In this document: piece after piece, positions 35,804 through 44,807 of the stretch | Numbering within the stretch: position 1 is the stretch's first letter | Layout of the letters: each line of letters opens with the position of its first letter | Assembly (NCBI GenBank): GCA_934148875.1 | Contig: CAKPDJ010000001.1 | Coordinates: forward strand, 1-64,000 | Origin: an uncultured Bacilli bacterium | Lineage (GTDB): Bacteria; Bacillota_I; Bacilli_A; RF39; UBA660 | DNA length: 64,000 nt | Reading direction: 5' to 3' | Position numbers and translations under genes: made by a program | Notes under the pieces: model-generated | What the model saw: the letters and a program-made list of their open reading frames with translations, nothing else | What the model was told of the DNA's origin: nothing | Databases searched by the model: none

Positions 35804-37659
35804 ATTCTTTTTTCCTTTTTTAGATAAACCATTAATATAGAAATATCAGCAGGATTAACACCACTAATACGAGAAGCTTGAGCAATTGTGGTTGGTCTTA
35901 CTTGGGCTAATTTTTGTCTTGCCTCACTAGCCAAGTTGTGAACATTATCATAGTTTATATCTTCTGGAATTTTTACTTTTTCTAGGTCTAGCATTTTTTC
36001 GGCTTCTCTATTTGCTTTTACGATGTAACCTTCATATTTATCTATTATTTCTACTTGTTCTACTACTTCATCACTGTAATCAATATCTATAAAATGTTTT
36101 ATATTATCAAAAGTTATTTCTGGTCTTTTTAATAGTTCATATAGGGTAATACCGTCTAATAATTTAGTAGAATTAATACTAGCTAAATAGTCATTTGTAT
36201 CTTTAGTTGGTGTTACTTTATTTTCTTTTAATAAATTGAGTAGTTCTTGAATTTTAGTTTTCTTTTCTATAAATTTTTGATATCTATCTTCTGATATTAA
36301 ACCTATTTCGTGACCATATTCTCTTAATCTTAAGTCGGCATTATCATGACGAAGCAATAATCTATATTCAGCACGAGATGTTAACATACGATATGGTTCT
36401 TTAGTTCCTTTAGTTACTAAATCATCAATTAATACACCAATATAAGCTTCATTTCTTTTTAAAATTAATGGTTCTTGATTATGAATCTTACGAGATGCAT
36501 TGATACCAGCTATTAATCCTTGCCCAGCAGCTTCTTCATAACCACTTGTACCGTTTATTTGTCCTGCTGTAAATAAATTTTCAAGTACTTTGGTTTCTAG
36601 TGACTGTTTTAATTGTAGAGGGTCTATGGCATCATACTCGATAGCATAGGCATATTTTAATATTTTAGCATGTTCTAATCCTGGTAAACTATGAACCATT
36701 AAGTCTTGAATTTCTTCTGGCATACTAGTTGAAAAACCTTGAATGTAAATATCATCATAATATAAACTTTCTGGTTCTAGGAATAGTTGATGTCTTTCTT
36801 TATCTTTGAAACGAACTACTTTATCCTCTATAGAAGGACAATATCTAGGACCAATTCCTTCTACATAGCCACCATACATACTTGATTTTTCTAGGTTATC
36901 CATAATAATTTTATGAGTTTCTTTCGTTGTATAGATTAAATGACATGGTACTTGGTCTTCTACTTTATAAAGTGGTGTGTTATCAAATGAGAAAGTATGT
37001 GGAGTGCTATCACCTGGTTCTAGACTAGTTTTTGAATAATCAATACTATTTTTATCTATTCTTTGAGGAGTACCTGTTTTTAATCTTTGAATAGTAAATC
37101 CATATTCTCTTAACTTATCACTTAAAAATTTAGAAGGTCTTTCTCCGTGTGGACCACTAACTGTTTTTTTAGCGCCTCTTAGAATAACTGCTTTTAAATA
37201 AGTTCCTGTTGTTAAAACTACTGCTTTGGCATAAATTTTTTCTCCGGTTTCTAAAACTACACCTTTTACTATGTTATCTTCTACAATTAAGTCTTCTACA
37301 AGTGATTCTTTAATTTCTAGATTTTCTTGATTTTTCATAGTTTCTAACATAGCCTTTGGATAAGTAATTTTATCACCTTGTGCTCTTAGTGCTCTTACTG
37401 CTGGTCCTTTTTTTGTATTTAACATTTTAACTTGTAAACAACTATGATCAATATTGTTGGCCATTTCACCACCTAAAGCATCTATTTCTCTTACAATAAT
37501 TCCTTTAGCAGGTCCACCTATTGATGGATTACATGGCATATCGGCAATATTTTTAATATTTCCTGTTACTAATAAAGTTTTATTATGTAGACGAGCTGAT
37601 GCTAGTGATGCTTCACAACCAGCATGACCTCCACCTACAACGATAATATCATATTCCAT
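35800..37659 (-). CDS. mnmG: tRNA uridine-5-carboxymethylaminomethyl modification enzyme MnmG (GidA)
   Basis: With MnmE it installs cmnm5U34 on tRNA wobble positions. The 619-aa protein has the FAD dinucleotide fold at the N-terminus (YDIIVVGGGHAGCEAS), MPCNPSIGGPAKG with its catalytic Cys, HSCLQVKMLNTKKGPAV with the second Cys, and the GidA signature GPRYCPSIEDKVVRF. The helical C-terminal domain that docks MnmE is complete, ending near VYLKKEKRI. ATG 37659 has GAGGAAG upstream and begins at the canonical MEYDIIVVG; the longer frame from 37698 would add a non-conserved segment. Confidence 0.98.
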   Translation of the reverse strand: MEYDIIVVGGGHAGCEASLASARLHNKTLLVTGNIKNIADMPCNPSIGGPAKGIIVREIDALGGEMANNIDHSCLQVKMLNTKKGPAVRALRAQGDKITYPKAMLETMKNQENLEIKESLVEDLIVEDNIVKGVVLETGEKIYAKAVVLTTGTYLKAVILRGAKKTVSGPHGERPSKFLSDKLREYGFTIQRLKTGTPQRIDKNSIDYSKTSLEPGDSTPHTFSFDNTPLYKVEDQVPCHLIYTTKETHKIIMDNLEKSSMYGGYVEGIGPRYCPSIEDKVVRFKDKERHQLFLEPESLYYDDIYIQGFSTSMPEEIQDLMVHSLPGLEHAKILKYAYAIEYDAIDPLQLKQSLETKVLENLFTAGQINGTSGYEEAAGQGLIAGINASRKIHNQEPLILKRNEAYIGVLIDDLVTKGTKEPYRMLTSRAEYRLLLRHDNADLRLREYGHEIGLISEDRYQKFIEKKTKIQELLNLLKENKVTPTKDTNDYLASINSTKLLDGITLYELLKRPEITFDNIKHFIDIDYSDEVVEQVEIIDKYEGYIVKANREAEKMLDLEKVKIPEDINYDNVHNLASEARQKLAQVRPTTIAQASRISGVNPADISILMVYLKKEKRI

Positions 37660-37735
37660 TTTGATACACTTCCTCTTTTTTCTGCAATTATTATACACTA
37701 GTTTTATATTTTGTGAAATATTTTTTCAAAATAAA

Positions 37736-37753
37736 AAGAGACTTAAATCTCTT
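37736..37753 (-). terminator. terminator of the small membrane protein gene
   Basis: AAGAGA/TCTCTT stem with a 6-base loop and a minus-strand T-rich tail, overlapping the stop at 37752. Confidence 0.6.
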
Positions 37754-38042
37754 ATCTTTTACAAGTTCCTGTTGTATTAGTGCTAAACCAATTACTAAAT
37801 TGATTTAAATATTCATCTACACCGATTTGTTCTGCTATCTTTTGTTGACCATCTAAATCATATGTAATACCCTTAGCAGTATAACCAGTAATCTTTTTAT
37901 CATTGTACATAATTGTTATATTACCTTCATTAGACTTACAAACCATTTTTTTTGATGTTGTGTATGTAATACCTATAATTATTGCAGCGATTGCAGCAAT
38001 AGCTAATACTATACCACCAATTATCATTAATACTTTTTTCAT
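37752..38042 (-). CDS. small membrane-anchored hypothetical protein
   Basis: About 96 aa. One strongly hydrophobic segment at 3-28 (KKVLMIIGGIVLAIAAIAAI) followed by an outside domain of ~68 residues with two cysteines (MVCKSNEGN... and the C-terminal TGTCKR). These could form a disulfide. There is no lipobox. An in-frame ATG two codons earlier is possible. Not recognised. It stands between mnmE and mnmG, interrupting the usual pair, with a Noc-type site upstream. Confidence 0.7.
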   Translation of the reverse strand: MKKVLMIIGGIVLAIAAIAAIIIGITYTTSKKMVCKSNEGNITIMYNDKKITGYTAKGITYDLDGQQKIAEQIGVDEYLNQFSNWFSTNTTGTCKR

Positions 38043-38134
38043 ATACACTCCTTATTTATTATACATTTTGATAGTAATTGATAGTAACATAATTTTATTT
38101 TCTAGTAAATAGCTTTAAGATTTATTATTAAAAT

Positions 38135-38150
38135 TATTTCCCGGGAAATA
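38135..38150. promoter_or_regulatory. Noc-binding palindrome 1
   Basis: TATTTCCCGGGAAATA, in a longer perfect palindrome spanning 38131-38154. It contains the B. subtilis Noc consensus core ATTTCCCGGGAAAT. Located in the 154-base gap upstream of mnmE's end and the small protein gene. Confidence 0.85.
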
Positions 38151-38202
38151 ATTTTTGAAGTTTAATTATGTTTTTTGTGTTTATATTACACTTTTTATAA
38201 CT

Positions 38203-39558
38203 TTATTTACCTAAACAAAACTGACTAAACAGTTGGTCGATTAATTCTTCGGTATAAGTTTCACCTATTATTTCACCAAGCTTTTCCCAAGCACGCTTAA
38301 TATCAATTTCTATCATATCAACTGGTACTTCATTTTCTATTCCTTTATCAACTTCTTCTAATATACTATTAGCTTCTTTTGCTAGTGAAATTTGTCTTAC
38401 ATTACTTAGATATGTGTAATCTTGCTGTTCTAATTCATTCAAATTAAATAATTCTACTATTTTTTCTTTTAAGGAATTTATACCGTTTAAATCAATTGTA
38501 TTTGTATAAACAATATTTTTGTATTTAATATCATCTAAATTTATTTTTCTTTCTAAATCACTTTTATTAATAACTACAATTACCTTTTTATCTTTACAAG
38601 AAGCTAATATCTTTTTATCTTCTTCTGATAATTTTTCATTATTATTTAAAACAATAATAATTAAGTCAGCTTCATTAATTAAACTTAAACTCTTTTCAAC
38701 ACCTATTTTTTCTACAATATCCTCTGTCTCACGGATACCAGCTGTATCAATAATATTTAAAGATACTCCATTAATCGTTATTGAACCTTCAACAGTATCA
38801 CGAGTTGTTCCTTCAATATCGGTAACGATAGCTTTTTCCTCATCTAATAATCTATTTAAAATACTACTCTTTCCTACATTTGGTTTTCCAATAATAATAG
38901 TTTTAATACCACTAGTTAAAATTTTACCATTTTCAGATTCATTAATTATCTTAGCTAACTTTTCTTTTATTTCAGTAATCTTTGGTTTTACTATATCATT
39001 AGTCATTACAATTGCATCTTCATATTCTGGATAGTCAATATTTACTTCAATTGAAGCTAATAGTTCTAGTATTTCTTGTCTTAAATTTCTAATAATATTA
39101 CTAACATAACCATTTAATCCTTTAATTGCAACCTTTCTTTTAGTTTCATTCTTAGAATTTATTAAATCCATTACTGATTCAGCTTGAGTTAAGTCAATTC
39201 TACCATTTAAAAAAGCACGTTTAGTAAATTCACCAGGCTCAGCTAATCTTGCACCATTATTTAATACCAGTTCTAATACTTTATTTGTAGTAGAAATACC
39301 ACCATGGCAATTAATTTCGACTATATCTTCGGTAGTGAAGGTTTTAGGAGATTTCATAACTGATACTAATACTTCATCAATTATTTCATCTTTATCTATA
39401 ATATGTCCATAATTAATTGTATGTGTATCTACTGTTTCTAAATTTTTACCTTTAAATATATTATTTACTATTTTTATAGCATCGTTTCCACTTACTCTAA
39501 TAATAGAAATAGCACCTACTCCTAAAGTAGTTGAAACAGCGGCAATCGTATCATTCAT
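38203..39558 (-). CDS. mnmE: tRNA modification GTPase MnmE (TrmE)
   Basis: Partner of MnmG in cmnm5U34 synthesis. The 451-aa protein has a tetrahydrofolate-binding N-domain (TIAAVSTTLGVGAISIIRVSG, EPGEFTKRAFLNGRIDL), a central helical domain and the inserted G domain. G1 is GKPNVGKSSIL, G2 GTTRD, G3 DTAGI and G4 NKSD. The C-terminal FCLGK contains the conserved catalytic-region Cys (C-x-G-K motif). Its start has GAGGTG. Confidence 0.98.
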   Translation of the reverse strand: MNDTIAAVSTTLGVGAISIIRVSGNDAIKIVNNIFKGKNLETVDTHTINYGHIIDKDEIIDEVLVSVMKSPKTFTTEDIVEINCHGGISTTNKVLELVLNNGARLAEPGEFTKRAFLNGRIDLTQAESVMDLINSKNETKRKVAIKGLNGYVSNIIRNLRQEILELLASIEVNIDYPEYEDAIVMTNDIVKPKITEIKEKLAKIINESENGKILTSGIKTIIIGKPNVGKSSILNRLLDEEKAIVTDIEGTTRDTVEGSITINGVSLNIIDTAGIRETEDIVEKIGVEKSLSLINEADLIIIVLNNNEKLSEEDKKILASCKDKKVIVVINKSDLERKINLDDIKYKNIVYTNTIDLNGINSLKEKIVELFNLNELEQQDYTYLSNVRQISLAKEANSILEEVDKGIENEVPVDMIEIDIKRAWEKLGEIIGETYTEELIDQLFSQFCLGK

Positions 39559-39611
39559 AGTAACACCTCTTCTATATGCAATATACTATCATTCTTTTAA
39601 TAAAAAGAAAA

Positions 39612-39628
39612 GAAGATTATTCATCTTC
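39612..39628 (-). terminator. terminator after jag
   Basis: GAAGAT/ATCTTC stem with a 5-base loop and minus-strand TTTTCTTTTT; ends the rnpA-yidC-jag operon. Confidence 0.7.
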
Positions 39629-40231
39629 CTTTGGTTTAATTACTACATAACGATTAGGTTCTTCGCCTTCACTTTCTGTAGTTACATTTTTATTATCTGC
39701 TAGAATAGTATGAATAATTCTTCTTTCATAAGAGTTCATTGGATCAAGTTTTGCAGCTACTTTTGACGAAGCTACTTCTCTAGCTGTTCTCTTTGCTAAA
39801 GATTCTAGTTTATGTTCACGAGCTAATTTATATTCACCAATATCTAAATTAAATGGAAAATATTCACCTATTTCATTATATAAAGTTTGTTTTAATACTA
39901 AATTTAAGGATGTTAATGTTCTACCATTTTTTCCAATTAAAATAGAATTATTATCAGAAATAACTGTTATATTTACTCCATTATCGCGTTTTTTTACTTC
40001 TAAATTGCAAGTAAGACCCATGTTAGTAATCAATTCTTTTAAGTATTCTTTAATATATTCAATTACATCATCATGTCTAATTACTTCTATTTCTACCTTT
40101 TTATTAAATAAACCATTTTTTACTTCTACTTCCTTAATATATAGGTCTTTTTCTAATTCTTGGAGTGCTACTTTAGCATTATTTATTGCTTCTTCTTTAG
40201 TTTTTCCACTATATCTATTTTTTACTAACAT
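39617..40231 (-). CDS. jag: RNA-binding protein Jag/KhpB
   Basis: A 204-aa protein with a Jag N-terminal domain (about 4-52; YSGKTKEEAINNAKVALQEL), a KH domain with ILIGKNGRTLTSLNLVLKQ (the GxxG loop, here GKNG), and a C-terminal R3H domain with REVASSKVAAKLDPMNSYER and RRIIHTILAD. KhpB with KhpA affects cell-wall elongation in other Firmicutes. It overlaps yidC by 7 bases, the usual coupling. Confidence 0.96.
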   Translation of the reverse strand: MLVKNRYSGKTKEEAINNAKVALQELEKDLYIKEVEVKNGLFNKKVEIEVIRHDDVIEYIKEYLKELITNMGLTCNLEVKKRDNGVNITVISDNNSILIGKNGRTLTSLNLVLKQTLYNEIGEYFPFNLDIGEYKLAREHKLESLAKRTAREVASSKVAAKLDPMNSYERRIIHTILADNKNVTTESEGEEPNRYVVIKPKEDE

Positions 40232-41151
40232 ACTTCTTTACTCCTTTTTACAATTAAATTTTGAACTACAGTAAATAAGTTGGTTGTTATCCAATAAATA
40301 CATAATGCTGCTGGCATAAAGAAGCCCATTACTATAATCATGATAGTCATAGTTGTTGACATATTTTTCATTGGACTACTACTAGATTCAGCTGTTGTTT
40401 TATTAAGATTAAATGAGAAATATGTAGTTACACCAACTAATAAAATTAAAATGATATATAACCAATTTCCTTGACTTAATAAACCAACTGAAGGTGTTGT
40501 ACCTAATTGTAAGCCTAAAAAGTTTTCCTCAAATAATGCTGGTACACGATTAATTGCCTCTAAAAATGCTATAAATAATGGTAATTGGATAAATCCATAT
40601 AGACATCCTGATATAGGATTTATATTATATTTCTTATAAAGCATAGTCATTTCTTGACTTTTCTTCATAATTGATTCTTGATCTGTTTTATTAGCATACT
40701 TCTTTTCTAACTTTTCTAATTCTGGTTGAGCCTTTTTTAATAATTCTGATTGCATTGCTGTTTTTTTAGTTACAGGGTATGCAATCAATCTAATGATGAT
40801 ACTTGTAATTATTAAAGCTAAGGCAGCACTTTTTACGTATTTAGCAAACCATAATATTACAAATGCTAATGGTTTAACAAATATACTATCCCATAATCCT
40901 TCATAACCACCACTATTAATTTTAAATTCACTACATTTAGGATATTTTGATAAATCTACACCATTATCTTCATATGCCTTAATAGTTTTTTCATTTTCTG
41001 GTTGACAAAAAATATTTTCAGTTAAACTCTGCCCTGTCTCTGGATTCGTAACAACTTTTTTATCACTACCCTTTAATGTTTTTGTACATCCTGTTGTTAA
41101 TAATAGTAATAAGGCTACTAATATTATTACTTTCTTATTATTTTTATTCAT
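40225..41151 (-). CDS. yidC: membrane protein insertase YidC/OxaA (SpoIIIJ type)
   Basis: Inserts membrane proteins with and without Sec. The 308-aa lipoprotein has a lipobox LLTTGC (C22). Five further hydrophobic segments follow a ~75-residue outside region. The conserved cytoplasmic helical hairpin (KKAQPELEKLEKKYANKTDQ) and the positively charged groove residue in IIRLIAYPVTKKTA are present. It lacks a long C-terminal tail: it ends LIVKRSKEVC. It lies 10 bases after rnpA. Confidence 0.97.
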   Translation of the reverse strand: MNKNNKKVIILVALLLLLTTGCTKTLKGSDKKVVTNPETGQSLTENIFCQPENEKTIKAYEDNGVDLSKYPKCSEFKINSGGYEGLWDSIFVKPLAFVILWFAKYVKSAALALIITSIIIRLIAYPVTKKTAMQSELLKKAQPELEKLEKKYANKTDQESIMKKSQEMTMLYKKYNINPISGCLYGFIQLPLFIAFLEAINRVPALFEENFLGLQLGTTPSVGLLSQGNWLYIILILLVGVTTYFSFNLNKTTAESSSSPMKNMSTTMTIMIIVMGFFMPAALCIYWITTNLFTVVQNLIVKRSKEVC

Positions 41152-41161
41152 TTAAATCTCC

Positions 41162-41491
41162 TTATCTTATCTTTTTCATTATTTCTATGAAGCTATTTTC
41201 TAGTTCTTGATAATTTTCCTCTAAACAACTTCTCTTCATTATTATAATATAATCTCGATCTTTTTGATAGATATTTTTGTTATTATCAATGATACTTTTT
41301 AACATTCTTTTTAATTTATTTCTAATTACTGCTTTATTTGATATTTTTTTACCTACTGAAAGACCAAAACGATAATATTCTGACATTTTAGGAGCTGTGT
41401 ATATAATATAGTAATTATTTTTAAGTAATCTGCCATTATGCATGATATATTCAAAATCTTGTGTTTTTTTTATGATATTTATTTTTTTCAT
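41162..41491 (-). CDS. rnpA: ribonuclease P protein component
   Basis: A 109-aa RNase P protein. The RNR box appears as KKISNKAVIRNKLKRMLKSI (R-N-K-L-K-R), and FRFGLSVGKK-like YRFGLSVGKK is present. It helps RNase P RNA process tRNA 5' ends. ATG 41491 is preferred because AGGTGATGAT lies just upstream and the protein then starts MKKINIIKKTQDFEYI as in homologues. The longer frame would run back into the rpmH terminator. Confidence 0.96.
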   Translation of the reverse strand: MKKINIIKKTQDFEYIMHNGRLLKNNYYIIYTAPKMSEYYRFGLSVGKKISNKAVIRNKLKRMLKSIIDNNKNIYQKDRDYIIIMKRSCLEENYQELENSFIEIMKKIR

Positions 41492-41530
41492 ATCATCACC
41501 TATTCTATTCTTATTAAAAAGCAAAAAAAA

Positions 41531-41544
41531 CCACATAATTGTGG
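41531..41544 (-). terminator. terminator/attenuator between rpmH and rnpA
   Basis: CCACA/TGTGG 5-bp stem with an ATTA loop followed by eight T on the minus strand, directly after rpmH. It would limit read-through into rnpA, a plausible way to produce L34 in excess over the RNase P protein. Confidence 0.75.
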
Positions 41545-41550
41545 CATTTT

Positions 41551-41673
41551 TTATTTAGATAATCTTTTACGACCTTTTGCTCTTCTTTTCTTTAATACGT
41601 TACCTTTAACTCTTGAAAAAAATCCATGTGCTTTTTTCATCTTACGATTATTTGGTTGATAAGTTCTTTTCAT
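41551..41673 (-). CDS. rpmH: 50S ribosomal protein L34
   Basis: A 40-aa L34 too short for a 60-codon cutoff: [20 protein letters not shown] then [20 protein letters not shown]. Diagnostic MKRTxQPNxRK start and RRxKGRKxLS end. It is four residues shorter than the usual 44, with the loss in the central loop. GGAGGTGG lies before the ATG. Divergent from dnaA as in nearly all bacteria. Confidence 0.97.
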   Translation of the reverse strand: MKRTYQPNNRKMKKAHGFFSRVKGNVLKKRRAKGRKRLSK

Positions 41674-41704
41674 AGTTTCCACCTCCAGACATAAAATCTA
41701 CATT

Positions 41705-41734
41705 ATTATAATAATAAATATTTGGTTTTGTCAA
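41705..41734 (-). promoter_or_regulatory. promoter of rpmH
   Basis: On the minus strand TTGACA (41729-41734), an 18-base spacer and TATAAT (41705-41710); both hexamers are perfect sigma-70/SigA consensus. Confidence 0.85.
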
Positions 41735-41777
41735 TTATTTCCTTAAAAAATATTAATTTTAAGCATTTCTAATAAAT

Positions 41778-41954
41778 TTTTCCACACTTTCCACAATCTT
41801 GTTTATAACTTTATCAACCCTGTGATTATTTATTTTTTTATTTTTGTGGAAAAGTGTGATATATTCAATATATATAAGGGTTATAATTGTGGAAAAAATT
41901 GTTGATAAGTTGTGAATAAAAAAAAAGATAAATTTTACTATTTATTTTTCCACA
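41778..41954 (+). promoter_or_regulatory. oriC: oriC part 1: DnaA-box cluster upstream of dnaA
   Basis: Boxes on the plus strand: TTTTCCACA 41778-41786, CTTTCCACA 41787-41795, TTTTCCACA 41946-41954. On the minus strand: TGTGGAAAA 41845-41853 and 41888-41896, and TGTGAATAA 41911-41919 (TTATTCACA). Note that TTTTCCACA is the commonest local form. AT-rich stretches between 41818 and 41945 can serve as the unwinding element. No classical DnaA-trio run is clear. Confidence 0.85.
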
Positions 41955-42015
41955 ATTTTAAGTTAGAATAAGACTTGCAATTTGAAATTATCTTTAGTCA
42001 GGGGGGATAATAATA

Positions 42016-43425
42016 ATGAATACAAAAATTATTTGGGCTAATTTTTTAAACGTTATTAAAAATGAATTAAATCCCTTGTCTTTTGAAACTTGGTTTAAAA
42101 ATACAGAATTATATGAATATAAAGATGGAGTATGTAAGATAATAGTTCCAATGGCTATGTATAAAAAGCACTTAGCTACTAAATATTATGAATTAATAGT
42201 AGATAATCTTAATAATGTTGTAGGAGATAATGTTGATATTGAATTTTATACTAAAGAAGAAATTGATGAACAAGAAAATGAAGACATTGGTAATAATAAT
42301 ATAAATCCTATGTATATCCACAATAATGTTGATAACGTTACAGAAAATGTAAGTAATAATAATGTTATTAACAATTTCTGTTCAAATCTTAATAAAAATT
42401 ATACTTTTGAAAATTTTATAGTAGGGAATACAAATAAATTTGCACAAGCTGCAGCATTAGAAGTTGCTGAAAATCCTGGTGTTTTATATAATCCTTTATT
42501 TATATATGGAAATAGTGGTCTAGGTAAAACACATTTGATGCATGCAATTGGTAATTATATAACTGAACATTCTAATAAAAAGGTTTTATATGTATCAAGT
42601 GATCAATTCATTACAGATTTCTTAGGTATAAATAAAAAAGATGAGCACGGTAAAAACTTTGACTACGTTAGTTATTTTAAAAATAAATATAGAAGTATTG
42701 ATGTATTAATAGTAGATGATATTCAGTTTTTTCAAGGTGCGCCGCAAACACAAAATGAATTTTTTAATACATTTACTAAGCTTTATGATGAAAATAAGCA
42801 AATAATTATTTCATCAGACCGTTCACCGGATGATTTAAAATTACTTGAAGATAGGTTAAGAACTAGATTTTGTTGGGGATTAACGGCAGATATATTTCCA
42901 CCAGATTTTGATTTAAGAGTAGCTATTATTAAGAAGAAGATAATAGGGGAGTCATTAAACAAAAATATACCAGATGATGTGATTGAATATATTGCTTCTA
43001 ATGTTGGTAGTGATGTTAGACATCTTGAAGGTTCTATTACTAGATTGTTGGCATATTCAACTATTATGGGTGGTGCTGAAATAACATTAGATCTAGCAGT
43101 AGATGTATTAAAAGATTTTGTAAATAAAGGATACAGTGAAAAAAACAGTGTTAATAGAATACAAAGAATTGTTGCTGAATATTTTCAGGTATCAGTTGAA
43201 GATATGAAATCTAAAAAGAGAAGTGCTAATTTAGCATTTCCAAGACAAGTAGCAATGTATTTATGCAGGAAACTAACAAATGAATCATTTCCTAAGATAG
43301 GAATTGAATTTGGTGGTAAAGATCATTCAACAGTTATGCATTCCGTGGAAAAAATAGAAAATGAAATATCAACTAATAAAGAATTAGCTAATATTATAGA
43401 AAAATTAAAGAAAGAAATAGTATAG
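42016..43425 (+). CDS. dnaA: chromosomal replication initiator DnaA
   Basis: A 469-aa initiator. Domain I is about 1-80 (FLNVIKNELNPLSFETWF), domain II a polar N-rich linker, domain III AAA+ with GNSGLGKT (G165-T172) and VDDIQFF (Walker B, D234/D235). Arginine-finger region LEDRLRTRF follows, and domain IV HTH has the signature GGKDHSTVMHS. GGGGGG lies before the start. Two clusters of DnaA boxes flank the gene, so it probably autoregulates. Confidence 0.99.
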   Translation: MNTKIIWANFLNVIKNELNPLSFETWFKNTELYEYKDGVCKIIVPMAMYKKHLATKYYELIVDNLNNVVGDNVDIEFYTKEEIDEQENEDIGNNNINPMYIHNNVDNVTENVSNNNVINNFCSNLNKNYTFENFIVGNTNKFAQAAALEVAENPGVLYNPLFIYGNSGLGKTHLMHAIGNYITEHSNKKVLYVSSDQFITDFLGINKKDEHGKNFDYVSYFKNKYRSIDVLIVDDIQFFQGAPQTQNEFFNTFTKLYDENKQIIISSDRSPDDLKLLEDRLRTRFCWGLTADIFPPDFDLRVAIIKKKIIGESLNKNIPDDVIEYIASNVGSDVRHLEGSITRLLAYSTIMGGAEITLDLAVDVLKDFVNKGYSEKNSVNRIQRIVAEYFQVSVEDMKSKKRSANLAFPRQVAMYLCRKLTNESFPKIGIEFGGKDHSTVMHSVEKIENEISTNKELANIIEKLKKEIV

Positions 43426-43524
43426 TGTGGATAAAATGTAAAAATAAAACTTTTTTTCCACAGGTAAAATTTTGAAAAAATATGATAAAATAAGGTTGAA
43501 TGACAGTTATACACAGTTTCCACA
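43426..43524 (+). promoter_or_regulatory. oriC: oriC part 2: DnaA boxes between dnaA and dnaN
   Basis: TGTGGATAA 43426-43434 (minus-strand TTATCCACA, perfect), TTTTCCACA 43454-43462, TTATACACA 43507-43515 (consensus TTATnCACA) and GTTTCCACA 43516-43524, then TAA repeats to about 43540. A bipartite origin with dnaA in the middle is the B. subtilis arrangement. Confidence 0.85.
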
Positions 43525-43564
43525 GTAATAATAATAATAACTAATTAAGAAAGAAGGAATATAT

Positions 43565-44686
43565 ATGAAATTAAAAATTAAAAAAGATGTATTATTAGAT
43601 GGATTAAATAAAGTTTCAAAAGCTTTATCTAGTAGAAATTTGGTACCAGTATTATCTGGAATAAAATTTGATTTAACGAATGATGGATTATTATTAACTG
43701 CTAGTGATAATGATATTACCATTCAGGTATTTATTGATAAAACTGATGATATGAATATAGAAAAAGAGGGAAGTATTATTATTCAAGGTAAATATATTCT
43801 TGATATAGTACGTAAACTTCCTGATGAATTTATTAATATTGAAGTTATTGATGAATTAAAAATAACTATTTATACAGATAATAGTGAATTTAATTTGAAT
43901 GGTATAAATAAAAGTGAATATCCAAGTATTAATTTAGATTTAAGTAAAAATCCATTATCAATTGATAGTAGAACATTTAAAAGTATTATTTATCAAACAT
44001 CATTTGCTTCTTCAAATGATGAATCAAGACCTATCTTAACTGGTATTAACTTTAAGATAGTTGGTAATGTTATGGAATGTAACTCAACTGATTCATATCG
44101 TTTATCTAGAAGAATAATAACATTAGAAAATGCTGTTGAAGATAACTATAATATAGTAATACCTAGTAAAAACTTATTGGAATTTATTAAAATAATGGAT
44201 GATAGTGATGAAAAATTAGAATTACACATTTTTAATAACAAGGTATTAATTAAGTATCAAAATATATTATTTCAATCTAGATTAATTAGTGGTACTTATC
44301 CTAATACAGCTAATTTATTACCTGATGAATTTTTATTAGCTATTAAAGTTAATGTTAATGAATTATATAATGTAATTGATCGTGCTAGTATTTTAACTAG
44401 TGATAAAGAAAAGAATATAGTTACATTTGAAATAGATGGTAATAAGTTATTTGTTAGAAGTAGTTCTGCTGAAATAGGTAGAGTAGAAGAAAAAATGAAT
44501 ATAGAAAAAGATAACGAAGAAAATCTAAGAATATCTTTTGTTGCCAAATATATGATGGAGGCTTTAAAATCATTTGATGATGAACAAGTAAGCATTTCCT
44601 TTGTTGGTGAAGTAAAACCTATTATCTTAAATTCAAATAAAGATGAAGGATTGACACAATTAGTATTACCAATTAGAACTTATTAA
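43565..44686 (+). CDS. dnaN: DNA polymerase III sliding clamp (beta)
   Basis: A 373-aa beta clamp with three structurally repeated domains (about 1-125, 126-245, 246-373). Characteristic segments are SSRNLVPVLSGIKF, DESRPILTGINF and the C-terminal LNSNKDEGLTQLVLPIRTY, including the usual PIR/PMR-like end. AAGAAGGAA precedes the ATG. It is followed by a strong terminator, so comK and recF are transcribed separately. Confidence 0.98.
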   Translation: MKLKIKKDVLLDGLNKVSKALSSRNLVPVLSGIKFDLTNDGLLLTASDNDITIQVFIDKTDDMNIEKEGSIIIQGKYILDIVRKLPDEFINIEVIDELKITIYTDNSEFNLNGINKSEYPSINLDLSKNPLSIDSRTFKSIIYQTSFASSNDESRPILTGINFKIVGNVMECNSTDSYRLSRRIITLENAVEDNYNIVIPSKNLLEFIKIMDDSDEKLELHIFNNKVLIKYQNILFQSRLISGTYPNTANLLPDEFLLAIKVNVNELYNVIDRASILTSDKEKNIVTFEIDGNKLFVRSSSAEIGRVEEKMNIEKDNEENLRISFVAKYMMEALKSFDDEQVSISFVGEVKPIILNSNKDEGLTQLVLPIRTY

Positions 44687-44690
44687 GATT

Positions 44691-44716
44691 AAAAAGTGAA
44701 TTAATTTTCACTTTTT
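44691..44716 (+). terminator. terminator after dnaN
   Basis: AAAAAGTGAA / TTCACTTTTT perfect 10-bp stem with a 6-base loop and T-rich tail. Confidence 0.85.
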
Positions 44717-44752
44717 ATTTTTTTTTGATTATGAGACATTTTTCGCTAAATT

Positions 44753-44780
44753 TCGACATGTAGTGTTGGTATAGTATAAC
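44753..44780 (+). promoter_or_regulatory. candidate promoter of the comK-like gene
   Basis: TCGACA (44753-44758), 16-base spacer, TATAAC (44775-44780). No pair of AAAA-N5-TTTT ComK boxes is seen nearby, so autoactivation of the Bacillus type is not evident. Confidence 0.45.
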
Positions 44781-44807
44781 TCGCAATTTATTTGCAGGGG
44801 GATATTT

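Noticed and set aside
41820..43545. A DnaA-trio unwinding element, for example TAA repeats after 43526
   Set aside because: The repeats are in the wrong strand and phase relative to the nearest box for the B. subtilis trio, and no GC-rich lead-in is present.
44690..44807. ComK autoregulatory boxes upstream of comK
   Set aside because: The A-tract and T-tract around 44691-44716 are the dnaN terminator stem, with the wrong spacing for AAAA-N5-TTTT pairs.
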